Part shown: positions 48,424-60,429 of the stretch, piece after piece | Numbering within the stretch: the first letter of the stretch is position 1 | Layout: each line of letters begins with the position of its first letter | Source of the DNA: Trema orientale | Lineage: Eukaryota; Streptophyta; Magnoliopsida; Rosales; Cannabaceae | Length of the DNA stretch: 64,000 nucleotides | Assembly (NCBI GenBank): GCA_002914845.1 | Contig: JXTC01000079.1 | Coordinates: forward strand, 262,565-326,564 | Reading direction: 5' to 3' | The notes under the pieces: model-generated | The model's input: only the letters and a program-made list of their open reading frames with translations | What the model was told of the DNA's origin: nothing | Databases searched by the model: none | Made by a program: the position numbers and the translations under genes

Positions 48424-49902
48424 ATGAAGAGGCTTAGCAGCTCTGAGTCTCTGGGTGCTCTTATGTCTGTCTGCCCAACTACAGGTTCTTAACAAAGAAT
48501 CCCATTTAACTCCTTTATTTACTTTTTCTTATAGCATATTTCTTAGATTCAAACATGCCCATTAGAACCTTTAAAAACCCTTTACTGTTTTTCAATTTTT
48601 TCCTCCTTTTTTTTTCTTGATTTATTATTAGTACAATTATTTTTTTGTTCTTTATTTTCTTAGACTTTTCATTCTCAACTCTCTTTTTCTTTATCTGGGT
48701 TTTTTCTCTTTGAGTGTACTTATTCAAAAAAACAAAGATCGATTTACTAATCACATGTCTTTATTTATTTTTCTTTTTAGAGGAACACAGCCCGAGCAGC
48801 CATGTTTATGGTAGAGATTTCAGGTCCATGTTGGACGGCTTAGACGAAGAAGGTTGTGTTGAAGAATCTGGCCATGTCTCGGAGAAGAAAAGGCGATTAA
48901 GCGTTGACCAAGTCAAGGCTTTGGAGAAGAACTTTGAGGTGGAGAACAAGCTTGAACCTGAGAGGAAAGTTAAGCTTGCCCAAGAACTTGGTCTCCAACC
49001 TAGACAAGTAGCCGTTTGGTTCCAAAACCGCCGAGCTCGATGGAAAACCAAGCAATTGGAACGAGACTACGGCCTTCTTAAAGCTAATTACGATGCTTTA
49101 AAGCTCAACTATGATGCCCTTAAACATGACAATGAAGCCCTCCTTAAAGAGGTACCAATGAGTACTTTATCATGTACAATTCTTTCATTTGATATGTATG
49201 CTTAAGTGATATAAAGCTCTGGTTTTTCTGAATTTGGTGGATCTGAATGTTTTATAGATAAGAGAACTGAAATCCAAGCTTCAAGATGAGAACTCAGAGA
49301 GTAATCTCTCAGTCAAAGAAGAGCTAATTATGGGACCAACCGAGTCCGATAATAAGCTCACATTGATTGATGCTGCTGCTGCTCCTCCTCCTCCTCCTCC
49401 TGATCATAATCATCATCTTCCTCCATCTGAGGAGGAGTCCAAAGTGCTAAACTACGACGAGGGTTTAAACGACAACAATAATGGCGTCGTTTTAGAGGTC
49501 GTCTCCATGTTCCCGGATTTCAAAGACGGTGCTTCGGACAGCGACTCCAGCGCGATCCTCAACGAAGATGTTCATAATCACCACAGCAACAATAACAATA
49601 ACAGTAACAGTCCCAACAACAATGGGTCCATTTCTTCAACTGGGGTTCTCCAGAACCTGATGATGTCGTCGCCGTCTCCGCCACCAGCCCCGTCGACTTC
49701 GCTCAACTTCAACGGCTCGTCCTCGTCGTCGCCGCTGTCGTCTTCGTCGTTGAACTGCTTCCAGTTCCAGAAACCGGCGCCGTTTCAGCCGCAGTTCGTG
49801 AAGATTGAGGAGCACAATTTCTTCGCCGAAGAGGCCTGTAACTTCTTCAACGACGACCAAGCTCCGACCCTTCAGTGGTACTGCTCCGATCAGTGGAATT
49901 AA
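48424..49902 (+). CDS. ATHB6-like: class I HD-Zip homeodomain-leucine zipper transcription factor (ATHB5/6/16 type)
   Basis: Exons 48424-48484, 48781-49151 and 49258-49902 are joined by GT-AG introns, in phase, giving 358 residues. The start [13 protein letters not shown] is the usual one for this clade. The homeodomain spans about 55-111 ([13 protein letters not shown] ... [16 protein letters not shown]). It runs straight into a leucine zipper with Leu at 113, 120, 127, 134, 141 and 148, the last one encoded across the exon 2/3 junction region. The C-terminal half is rich in Pro, Asn and Ser runs. It ends in an aromatic/acidic activation-type motif ([10 protein letters not shown] ... LQWY ... 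QWN). Two VKxE sites (SVKEE, FVKIEE) fit SUMO attachment motifs. Family members bind AAT(A/T)ATT pseudopalindromes as dimers and act in abscisic-acid, drought and growth responses. Confidence 0.96.
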
Positions 49903-49932
49903 TTTTTTTTTTCTAAAAAAAAAAATTATGAA

Positions 49933-49938
49933 AAAATA
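49933..49938 (+). terminator. possible polyadenylation signal of the HD-Zip gene
   Basis: AATAAA about 30 bases after the stop codon. Plant signals are loose, so this is only a candidate. Confidence 0.4.
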
Positions 49939-49939
49939 A

Positions 49940-50960
49940 AACTATGGAATCGAAACCAACCCACTATGATGGATCGGAAGTGAAGCTTTTTTAAAATAAA
50001 AGGAAGAATCCTCAAGTGAACTGATCAGGAATTCAGAGCCTTTCCGAGAATTTTGTGTTAAAAAAAAATGAGAGAAGTGGGATTTCGTGCTGTAAATTAT
50101 ATTTTGAATCTCACGCTTGTTCGTTCGTCCTCGAGTCTTCTTCCATGGTTGAAAGTGAAAGCTCGGAGAGCTGAAAGAGATGAGACTATGGAGAGGCCCA
50201 ATGGAAAAATATGGTACTGAGAAGTCGGAGCTGGTCCAGAAGAGAGAGAGGGAGAGAGAGAGAAGGGGGGTGTTCACGTGGGGGTTCGGTGCAAGGTGAC
50301 GACTAAGGTTTTTCACCTAGCCGTGCGGGAATATGATTAGCTCGTAATTAAAGTTTCATCGTCTGTAAAAAGAGTAAAAAAAAATTAAAAAAAAAAAAAA
50401 AAAAAGCCATCGTTCATGGAGGAGAGTAGAATGAGTTCCTGTAATGGAGAAAAATAATCGTATTCTCGCTTTTCTTTCTTTTTTTTTTCTTTTTCAATTA
50501 ATGCTGTTTTTTTTTTTAATGGGCAAATTTATTATTTACTACTTACTTAAGCTTTGAACAATTAGGGGAAAAGGTAACTGATCAAGTAAAACGGTGAGTT
50601 TCAATCGTTCTTTTTCATTTTGAAAATATTTGCTTTCAAAAAAATTTTTCGGTAACCCTTTTTGTCAGAGCTCAGAAGGCTTGACTTCTCAGACTTGGAA
50701 TCTAATTTTTTTTTTTTTTTTAAAGAAAGAAACATTTTTTTTATGATTTCTGGAAAATATTCTTTTAGGCAGTACAATTTTTAAATCGTTATAGTAATAC
50801 AAACTACATGAAGACGTGACAGAACCACAAGCCACTTAAAACTTTTTTTTGATGAATCTAAATTCACATAAATGAGAGTAAAGGGGGGAAAAAAAAAGAG
50901 AGCCTAATTGCAAGGAATCTTATGGCATAGGTATATGCCTCGTATGGGGATATTATCATT
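49940..50960. other. 3' flank of the HD-Zip gene
   Basis: Presumed 3' untranslated and intergenic DNA with A/T homopolymers and a GA run (50243-50263). No gene was seen on either strand. Confidence 0.45.
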
Positions 50961-50964
50961 GTTA

Positions 50965-51272
50965 TATTTTGATATTTTGTTTAAATTATACTTTATGTTT
51001 TGAATATTATCAATATTGATTTTTAGATTTAAAATTTGTTATAAATTTATACATTGACATTAATTTAGAGCAGTTAATTTATCAAGATGTTTTTTAAAAA
51101 ATTAAAAATAAATTATATAAAAACTCATTCGAAAATAAATTTATTAAATCATCTTGATAAATTAACGATTCTTAATTGGTATCAGGTATAAATTTATAAT
51201 AGAATTTAAATCTACGAGTCAATATTGATAACAACTAAAATACGAAGTATAAATTGAACAAATATCAAATTA
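50965..51272. mobile_element. AT-rich foldback MITE
   Basis: The two halves are complementary over about 120 bp each. The left TTTGATATTTTGTTTAAATT and AATTTATCAAGATG phrases reappear inverted at the right end. The interior has no coding capacity. A related piece lies in intron 4 of GT90 B. Confidence 0.75.
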
Positions 51273-52325
51273 TAAAGATTAAAAGTGATACTATCTAGCC
51301 TCATATAATCATTAAATCTACTGCAAGTCATTTTGCTATTTCGCACCACACATTAATAAAGTTAGAGATTTCAACTAATTTTTCAACTTATAAATTATAT
51401 GATCTAACAGTCATGTCTTGTGGTCCCGCGTTTTTGTTAGTGGAGTTCAATTTATTAGTTAGTATCTAAATGGCAATTTTGAAAATTGTTCTTGTTGAGG
51501 CCAGAAGTCTAAGCTTTTATTTCCATGTTAAAACATGCTCTGAAAGCCTTAGAAACGAATAAATATCACAATTCTTTATGGATTCCAAATTTTCAAATTC
51601 TTCTTCCAATCCCATTTATGCTCGTAATAACAGTGAAAACAAAAATATCTGAAAATTATTTGTATATATATGGCCCCTATGTATAGATTTCATATTTATA
51701 CAATTTAAACTCATATTTGCCTCTTGGCCTAGGAGACCAACATAAAATATTATAGACAATATGGTTAAACCGTTTAATTCGCACATTTATAGCGTTAAAC
51801 CCACGTAGTTATATACTTGTAATATCGTAAAGACACTTCCAGAAAATTCAACTTATTGACTAATATTGTACAAGAGCAACAAAACTACAAATTAGGCTTG
51901 CTGCATAGTTACCACATGTTTAACGTTAGAGGATATCTTGATTTATGTACCTAATCCCTGACTTAATCATCATTGTGTTTAATATGATGCTTAATCTGGC
52001 GAGCAATGGTAAAGTACTTGCACATAAAAGGGGTCAACGAGTAAACTTACATACATCAAGCCTAGCTTTTAAATAACGTAAATTTTCCCAACCTTTGATA
52101 TGGTGATTAACACATCACAAAATTTAATAAATATAAGATTTTCATTTGATTAATCAGTTAATCAATAAAATTTTGGAGAAATATTAGTAATTAAGTTTAT
52201 CGTTTTGCTTATTCGTTGCACATTTGTAGAAATGAATATTGTTTAATTTTTACAAATATTTGGTTCTTAATTAACTTTTTTAAAAAAAAAAATTATTACT
52301 TTTTAAAGAAAAGTGGTTTTTAGGT

Positions 52326-52409
52326 CTATGCTATTTCCTAGCACGATCGTGTTTATCCAATACTGACCTATGCTATTTCCTAGCACGAACGTGTTTATCC
52401 AATATTGCA
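52326..52409. repeat. 42-bp tandem duplication
   Basis: The unit CTATGCTATTTCCTAGCACG starts at 52326 and 52368. Confidence 0.85.
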
Positions 52410-53776
52410 ATGTATAAATTAAGTTGATTTAAGTTCATTGACCAAAAAGAGAAAAACCGTAAGCAAGAATTATCTGAGTTTCTTCTCATGATACTTAAGA
52501 AATGATCAGGCATGTGTACGTAACTAGTGTCGTCACGACTTTGGATATAGATTTTCTTTTATTAATTAAAGTATGCTTTAATTTATTATGACTATTAACA
52601 TGCGAAGTATCACGTCAAGTTATTGATGTAATACGTCAATAATTCTAGAAAAATATTTATGCTATTTCTAATAATTTTCAAAATGATAAAATTAATCATA
52701 AATATCCTGAATTAATGTTATTCTTACGAAGTATTCTGTTGTTTTTAAAGGTTTCCTTCCATTAAAAAAAGCGATTACAATCAGCATGATTTTTTTTTTT
52801 TTTGGGAAAAACGTGTTATTTATGTATTATCATTTTATAAATTATCTTAGGAGTTAAGCCTTTTCTTCTTGAGGAGATCCCTAAAAACAACTTTATAAAT
52901 TCAGATATTTTTTCCTTAAATAAAATTTGAAATTTGCAAACAAAAAAACTACAAATATCAATGACGTACATATATATATATCTGAAAAAGTGATTTACCT
53001 CCAAAAAAAAAAAAAGAGAGAGAAAAAGAAACCATAACCATCCTTAATTATCGTTATCAATTATCTAAAAGCAAATGTCTTATCATTTTTATTTTTGTAT
53101 CGCGTCTCTCATAATTAATATAACTTTTTTAACACTCTCAAATAACATAGATAAATAATTCTTTTCTTGCACTACTACTTAAAAATATTCGTTTGATAAA
53201 GATATTACACTTTCAAACAAAGAAGTTAGCTACCCTAGGAGAGAATTAAGTGACGTTAAAAGGACAAGTAGAACCAAAATTTAATTAAGCGAGACATGGA
53301 TTGGCGTATTTAATTAGTGAAGAACCTCATATAAAACCGGGAAGACGGTTAAAATCCCGAGGAAGGAAAAAACCAAATTAAAAATTTCTAAAAGTGATTT
53401 TTATATATGGGAAGAAAATAATAAACGAATAAAAAAAGTTTAAAAAAGAAAAAAAAAGAAATAGATCGTACGGCGGAGCTTTACCCAAAATCAAATGCCA
53501 AAAAGGAAAAGACAAAAGATGATTAAAGAGAGGGAACCTAAAAAGCAGTGCCACATGATTGGGATCTCCAAATTTACGTGTCCTTTGCTTCCCCGCAGCT
53601 TTTTTCTTCGTTCACTTCCAAATCTTCACCCTAAACCTTCCAACTACTTGGTCATTACTAACAATGCTATTAAAAAGCTGATGACACATAGTACTTTTTG
53701 AAAAAAAAAAAAAAAAATAGCAATAATAATAATAAAGAAAAACTAATTTAAGTTAACACACAGATTAATGGTATAA

Positions 53777-54446
53777 TTGGGTGAACAAAATATCTGACAA
53801 CCCGATCCGAGCAAAACCGAACTTCAACCAAGAGTGGATCACGGCCGGATTGGGCAATTTTATTTTTTGTGCGGTTTTTTCAAAGATCTTAAATTGTAAT
53901 TGCCCAATTATACAGTGGGTTAAGTGGTTTTAATTGGTGATTTTAGGTGGTATGATGGGGGTTGTTAAAATTAAGTAATTATTTTTTCAAATATAATCAC
54001 ATAATAAAATAAACCAATTTTTATTTACATAAAATATTAACCAATAATAATTCATCAAATAACAAAGTTCTATACATATTAAAAATTTAAGGCTTCATAC
54101 TCCATCTAAAATATTGTCTTAAATAGAATCATAATATTAATTATAACAACAAAGTTTCACGAATCTTAAAATAAAGCCTATAAACAATAAAGTTCATAGT
54201 TATATCTTCATAATATATACCAAAATAGATAAAATTCGCAAAATTAAAACACCAAGCAAATTATTATTGTATAACACCAAAATTTGTCTCTTGTAATGTG
54301 TTTTAGTTTAAGCGAGAGGTAAGATTTAAAACTATGCTAAAATATGAAAGTCGCATATCTGTTCACCTTGCCGGTTTCAGACTATACCGCCCATTCGTTG
54401 TACTTTTCATTTTAGGCGGATTGGTTTTATTTATTTGTTTACCCCT
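53777..54446. mobile_element. possible decayed hAT-like element
   Basis: The left edge TGGGTGAACAAA resembles the inverted right edge TAGGGGTAAACAAA, with CCGATCC / CCAATCCGCC just inside. No 8-bp duplication was found. Confidence 0.35.
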
Positions 54447-54747
54447 AACTTGAACATACGCAAATTAGATATTTTTTTCTTCAATCGGTGTTCATTTTAG
54501 TCAATTCTAGCACACATTCAACACAAAAAATTTATCCAAACTATCATTTTCTTTAATTTTTTAACTTCATTTTACCCTTGAATCCGAACCTAACAAAGAA
54601 GTATAAAACCAAGTGTATTTTGGGTCCGTTTATGATAACTTTTACTTAGTGAAATGAAAGCTCAAGAAGATCTTACTAAAAAAGTTAATGGGTCCATATT
54701 TCATTAAAAATATCTTCTAATTAAAAAAGATTTTCTGACAATTCATC

Positions 54748-54953
54748 AAGGATAATGCTTGAGGTACTAATTTTTGTACCAAATTTTTAATACCAACACA
54801 TGTGTCGTGTGATTTGTCACTACTTAATTAGTGATAATGTTTAATATATTTATTGTAAGTTTTAATATACCAATTAGATGGTGACAACTTACATGTCATA
54901 TGTGTTAGTACAAAAAATTTGATATAAAAATTGGGATATGTAGTATTATCCTT
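54748..54953. mobile_element. MITE with about 70-bp inverted ends (family Y, member 1)
   Basis: The left AAGGATAATGCTTGAGGTAC and the inverted right GAAGGATAATACTACATATC align and remain similar through CCAAATTTTTAATACCAACACAT. It is about 206 bp in total. Confidence 0.75.
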
Positions 54954-56484
54954 CATCCAAACATCTCCAAAAAATAACTTTTAAGCCCAAGAGATCTTTA
55001 AAAGTCATGTCAAATGAGCCTTTTATCGTTGTTGTCTTCTCACCAACCCGAACTTGGAAAAACAAAAAAAAAAAAAAGAAGACCAATGTTGACCCCTATA
55101 TTACCATATCAATAATATTAAAGTCTTTGAAAGACAGTAACTTTTTTCCACCTGTTGTTATATATTGTAATATATGATATCTGAAATTTTATTACATAAA
55201 AAAATAATAAAATGATTTTTCCATGTGTTCGATGATATGATATAAGTATCATTTACTACATGATATTAGAGCATTTCGGTCTTTTCGCGAATTAGAGAGA
55301 TTTATTTTTGCTAAAAGAAAAATTGGGGATCTATTTTTTCATCTTAGGGTAAACAAATAATTTATTTTCCAAACAACCCATAATATTAACATGGTAAGCT
55401 GACAACATTATAGAATTAGTCAATATGTTCAAATTATAATTAATTACTGATAATAAGTTATTTTTTAATGCAATGTTATATTATTGTGCTAATATTAAAA
55501 TATAGAATTAGCAAAAAAAATCCTCATTCAATGCAATGCTATTTATTGTGCTAAATTTGACAACAAATATACCATAATGCAAAATGACATGCATTTAACT
55601 ACTTTTGACGTTATTGTTACATTTATCATATTAAAATATAACTTATTGATTACGAATAAGTATGCAGTTTTCAATTTTCAACAAATTACGAAAATTAACT
55701 TATTGATTATTAAATAATAAAAAAAATTAATAATACTATTGTGCATTGGATTGAAAATTTAAAGGAACAATACCAATTTTGACCTTATTATAAATTTTAT
55801 GGTAAAATATGAGAAATTATAACTCATTTACTTTATAAAAAAAATACGAAATACTGAAAATCCAAAAGTGTCCCCACATTCACAACACATAGTAAAAGTT
55901 TGACATAATTAAAAAAAAAAATATTGGAGCATTCAATTATGTTTCAACCATAGTTGAAAACAAAACTAGATTTGGGTTATTCGATTCAAAAACCCAGATC
56001 CAATTTCATCGTTTTACAGACTGGCTGAGCTGGCCGAGTGCTATGAGGAGAAGGTAGAGTTCATGGAAAATGTCTTAGAACGTGGGACTCACCGTCAAGG
56101 AATGAGATTTGCTCTTTGTCGCTCACAAGAATGTTATCAGAGTTTGCCATGCATCGTGATAGATCATCTCTTTCATCAAATAGAAGAAAAAGAGCTGCGA
56201 CAAGGATGATCATGTCTTTTCTTTGTCTCTGGTAACAAGCAGAGCTGAAGCTTTTCTGTTCACTCGGTCCTTTTTTTTTTTTTTGGATTATTAATTTTGT
56301 TAAAGGATGAGAGTATTTAAATAAATCTAGATGTATGATAAACATATGATGGAAGGTTTTTTTTTTTTGTCAATCACCATAAGATCATTAGTTGACTCAA
56401 TAGTGTAAAAATCACAAATTTAAATTTAGTCCCAAATTCAAAATTTTTCTATTTTTTTTTACAAAATATAGCTATAGCATTTTG

Positions 56485-56515
<31 letters not shown>

Positions 56516-56750
56516 GTTGAATAAATGTATGTCCCTTTTTAGGTCAAAAAATTAACAAATGTCCTCAACACAAAAGTTATACCTAAATGACCTAATTAGA
56601 TAACAACTAAATATAAATACAAAAATTATCCTCATCAAATTTATTATTATTGTTAAATTAATTAATATCCATTTATTCGTTAAGATGTTTTTAAACTATT
56701 TTTCTACTTTCATGGAATTTCAAAATTGAACTTTACAGCTACTAACGATA
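54954..56750. other. intergenic, no gene supported
   Basis: AT-rich; it includes (CT)n at 56485-56512. A minus-strand ORF at 56061-56345 has no recognisable features. Confidence 0.45.
56485..56512. repeat. (CT)n microsatellite
   Basis: Fourteen CT units. Confidence 0.95.
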
Positions 56751-56992
56751 GGGCACCAATCCAGTAGGTATTTTTTTTTTTTTTACCTATGCATAGGTAT
56801 CAATTTGGCCAATAAAAAATTTTGTTACATATTTTTTTATATTAAAAAGTAAGAGAGAGAAATAACATTAATGATGTACGTCTTTTTATGCACTTGATTA
56901 TAGCCGTTGGATCACTATTAGATGATGATCCAACGGCTAAAAAAAATACCTATACACAGGTAAAAAAAAAAATACCTCCTGGATTGGCAACC
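56751..56992 (+). mobile_element. TA-flanked MITE family X, copy 1
   Basis: It starts GGGCACCAATCCAGTAGGTA and ends GGATTGGCAACC, flanked by TA. Subterminal ACCTATGCATAGGT and ACCTATACACAGGT phrases are present. The centre has an internal palindrome, TAGCCGTTGGATCA ... GATCCAACGGCTA. Confidence 0.85.
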
Positions 56993-57206
56993 TATATATA
57001 TACATATATACTTCAAATTGGGTCTTTAAGATTTGTAGATATATTTTTATTTATAGTAGATCCGTTTAAAAAGCTTAATATATGTAACTTCGAAAATAAT
57101 ACATTAAGCAGTAGTGGAATCAATATATATGAAAATATACCAAATACATAGATCGATATATTAAGAGGAAAAACAAATGTACTATTTAAAGGTGATTTAT
57201 CGTTAA

Positions 57207-57451
57207 GGTTGCCAATCCAGTAGGTTTTTTTTTTTTTTTTACCTATGTGTAGGTATTTTTTTTTAGCCGTTGGATCATCATCTAATGGTGATCTAACGGC
57301 TATAATCAAGTGCATAAAAAGACGTGCATCATTAATGTTATTTCTCTCTCTTACTTTTTAATATAAAAAAAATGTGCAAAAAAAATTTTTATTTACCAAA
57401 TTGATACCTATGCATAGGTAAAAAAAAAAAAATACCTACTGGATTGGTGCC
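57207..57451 (-). mobile_element. TA-flanked MITE family X, copy 2, inverted
   Basis: It is the reverse orientation of copy 1, starting GGTTGCCAATCCAGTAGG and ending GGATTGGTGCC. The copies are nearly identical, and 214 bp lie between them. Confidence 0.85.
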
Positions 57452-58002
57452 TATATATATATATATTAATATATGTATGGATAAATCCTTTTTTTTATGA
57501 AATCCTGATCAAATATACCAATCTCATAAAAAGATATACTAAGACTAAAAAGAAATCTATTAAAAATCAAGACCACAATGTAGCATATGTGAAAACATAC
57601 CAAGTAAAAAGCTTGATATACCAAGAAAAAAAATGAATGTACTACTTAACGACGATTTCCTATTAATAACCGTAACTTACAGTAAAAAGGATTGGAAAAA
57701 AAAAAAAAAAAACTAAAACCTCCTACTAACAAATAGGCATTTATATATTTTAAAAAAATCAGTAATCTATAAATTAGTAATTGTGTTCATTTACTAATGC
57801 CAATTTTTTTTTTAAAAAAAATAAGGTTGTACATCATAAATTCCTTTTTTTCTAATACCGAATATAACATCTTTTTATAGGTTGTAATTAATGTATTAAA
57901 AAATAACTTAAACTTGAAATAGAGAGGCTCTCCCTAAATGAGGGGTACACTTTATTTTGTGAAAATACATATTTTCGCTTTTCTTTTTTTTTTTTTCCTG
58001 TG
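57452..58002. other. intergenic AT-rich DNA
   Basis: No coding or repeat structure beyond A/T runs. Confidence 0.45.
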
Positions 58003-59117
58003 GGTTAATTATATTATGGCCCTTGAATTATACTAATTGTACTACTTTAACCTCTCGAATTTTCAACTTACATAATAATGATCCCTGAATTATATAATTG
58101 TTGCATGACCCTTTTGTTACAACTGTTAAATATTTAATAGAAATAAATTATTATAAAGTGCATAATTGATATCTGTGGTCAAGAATAAGACTCCGAATTT
58201 TCAATTTACATAGTAGACTACCTAGATTTATACAATTATTATAGCAATGACCATTTTATTTTTGACAGACTATAAAATTTTTAACAAATTTGAGTCATGT
58301 GCAAATATGAGTGGCAATTTGAGTTATGACACTATGACACGATACTATTTTTTACGGGTTAGAGGCAAAATTTGTTCGATCCGCTTGACACGAATATAAA
58401 AAGGGTCTGGTCTGAGTCAACCTACTTGATCCGAACTTGAGCCGTTTGACCCGCCAATAAAATATATAAATAGTTAAACTATAAAAAAAATTCTTAATTT
58501 TATTTGTCTATAACTATCATTATAAATGTATTTATGTATGTGTTTGAGATTATGAGTTACTAGATATATTTTCAAATTACTCCTAATTTATTTATTTTGA
58601 GATAACACAACAATAGCAGAAAACAAAAGTAGAAAAATGCGGGTCACAAGAGGGTTGGCGGGTCAAAAAAGAATTGGCAGGTCACAATCAGGTTGTGAGT
58701 TAAGTGTTACTTATTTAAACGGGTTGAGCAGGTCGGATTTGAATTGACCCTTTTTGAGTGTGATTCAGGTTAGTGTTGGTATTTTTTGACACGACGGGTC
58801 ACGAATCAGGTCAGATTGATGTAATTTATGTATATATTAGACTTCAACTCGACATGAACCTGATCCGCCCACAAGATTTGTCACCTCTATGTGAAAAGTA
58901 TACAGTTTGGTAACTATGGCTGATAATGAGAGTCTGACTTATAAAAATAAATAATGTCTAATTATACACTTTGTCCATGACTATTTTACATTAAAAAAGT
59001 AATAATTTGTAAAAAAAAAGTGCCATTGCTATATAACAATCAAATAATTCTTCGGTCATTACTATGTAAGTAGAAAGTTCAGTGACCAAAGTAGTACAAC
59101 AATGAGTATAGTTTAAG
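58003..59117. mobile_element. non-autonomous DNA element with about 100-bp inverted ends, carrying a nested insertion
   Basis: The left end reads CTTGAATTATACTAATTGTA then CTACTTTAACC. The inverted right end reads CTTAAACTATACTCATTGTT then CTACTTTGGTC. Both continue similarly through CATAATAATGATCCCTGAA / CATAGTAATGACCGAAGAA. The middle (about 58310-58890) looks like a second element made of GACCCG/GGGTC phrases. Superfamily is uncertain, perhaps Mutator-like. Confidence 0.65.
58310..58890. mobile_element. nested hAT-like MITE (tentative)
   Basis: The edges GAGTGGCAATTTGA and, inverted, GAGGTGACAAATCTT are loosely alike. The interior has repeated 'gacacg' and 'gacccg' phrases common in plant hAT miniature elements. 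No duplication was resolved. Confidence 0.35.
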
Positions 59118-60010
59118 AGTAATACTACGAGGCACCTTAAGGTGCCAAACACTAGGAGTGTTCAAAAAAAACCGCTAAACCGTAGAAATCGCCCAATTCA
59201 TGTAGTTTTTTTTTTCCTTTAATAGCCGGTTACGGATTAAAAAATATGAAAACTGACTTGGCCAGTTCGGTTTTCGGTTTTAGACAAATTCGGTTGAATT
59301 CAAACCGAACCGGCCAATAAGTTTGTATATGTATTTTTTTTAAAAAAAATATGTATATTAATAGTTAAAAATTTAAGATTATTCAGTCTAATTGAGGAAT
59401 GGTTACTCTTAGCTCATTTAAGACTATACTGCTTAAGACTCTTATGATATCTTAGACTTTAAGTCTTGTTGTTGTAATGTGTTTAAGATTAAAGACTTTG
59501 TTTGCTATTCAATTTTGATTAGGTTGTAAGTTGTAACTAAAAATTAAGTTTACTAGGACTTTCGATTTGGTTGTAGCTTTTAACAATGTTATGGTTTCGT
59601 TTTATATTTAGACTTTATATTTTAGATGAAATATGATTATAATATAAGCTTAGTTAATGTTGTATTAATTCAAATTTTGTAAGTTTTCAAACCGCAGAAA
59701 CCGCCCAAACCGGCCGCAAAATGTAGGTGTGGTTTGGCTGGTTTGAATCAACCAACTCAAACTGCACAGATTGGTAAACCGGCCAAACCGCACATTCGGA
59801 TTGGTTTTTGGATTAGCGATTTAAACCGTCCAAACTGGCCATGAACACTCCTACTAAACACTACATGAGGTGTCCGTTTTTCACTAAAAGGTAGAATGAT
59901 AATTCAGGTAGGACCCAACGTGAAATCCAATATGTTAAACTATTAATTTTATTTTTCTGAAAAAATGACACCTCGTATTTGATGTCTTAAGGTGTTCGAT
60001 AGCCTTACTT
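59117..60010. mobile_element. MITE (family Y, member 2) split by a hAT insertion
   Basis: The left AGTAATACTACGAGGCACCT and the inverted right AGTAAGGCTATCGAACACCT match, followed by TAAGGTGCCAAACAC / TAAGACATCAAATAC and GAGGTGTC. Removing the hAT insertion leaves an element of about 190 bp. Confidence 0.7.
59153..59853. mobile_element. hAT-type MITE inserted in another MITE
   Basis: Perfect 12-bp ends TAGGAGTGTTCA / TGAACACTCCTA. The 8-bp flanks CCAAACAC (59145-59152) and CTAAACAC (59854-59861) differ by one transition, as expected for an older hAT duplication. The interior of 701 bp has AAACCG/CGGTT phrases at both sides and an AT-rich middle. Confidence 0.88.
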
Positions 60011-60046
60011 ATAATTGAAGGGTTATTAACAAAAAGAAAAAGGGGA

Positions 60047-60213
60047 GGGCTACAGTAGGGGCGCCCCTATGTAGGGCCACCCTTTATACACCGTTAGATG
60101 GGAATTTGTAGGGAATAACGGGAATCTGTGGGGAATCTGTTTATACATAGATTCCCATCAAACGGTATATAGACAGGGTCCTACGCAGGGACGTCTCTAC
60201 TGTGGATGCGCCC
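60047..60213. mobile_element. small GC-tipped MITE, copy 2
   Basis: Same structure as 11446-11610: GGGCTACAGTAGGGGCGCCC at the left, and CTACTGTGGATGCGCCC at the right. It has the inner inverted pair around GGGAATCTGT / ATAGATTCCCATC. Confidence 0.75.
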
Positions 60214-60429
60214 AAAGAAAAAAATTTTGTTTAAAGATTTGGAATAAAAAAAGGAGGTAAAAAACAAAATGGTGTACGGTTTTGGCAAGAAGCGAAAGAG
60301 GCGGTTACGCAGGGACGCTTCTACTGTAAACGCGCCCAAAGAAAAAAATTTGGTTTAAAGATTTGGAATAAAAAAAGGAGGTAAAAAACAAAATGGTGTA
60401 CGGTTTTGGCAAGAAGCGGAAGAGGCGGT
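60182..60429. repeat. 124-bp tandem duplication that captured a MITE end
   Basis: The phrase TACGCAGGGACG(T/C)(C/T)TCTACTGT through GAAGCG(A/G)AAGAGGCGGT occurs twice with period 124. The repeated unit includes the last 30 or so bases of the MITE and its flank. Confidence 0.85.

Larger units (their letters stand above)
51273..54747. other. intergenic, gene-free
   Basis: AT-rich DNA. A 42-bp tandem duplication (52326-52409) and a probable decayed hAT-like element (about 53777-54446) are the only structures noted. Confidence 0.45.

Noticed and set aside
49636-50316. Antisense ORFs over and after the HD-Zip 3' end
   Set aside because: Arg/Val-rich and Ser/His-rich translations mirror the repeat-coded Ser/Asn/Pro runs and GA-rich flank on the sense strand.
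56061-56345. 94-codon minus-strand ORF
   Set aside because: No domain, poor context and includes a T-homopolymer; nothing supports a gene.
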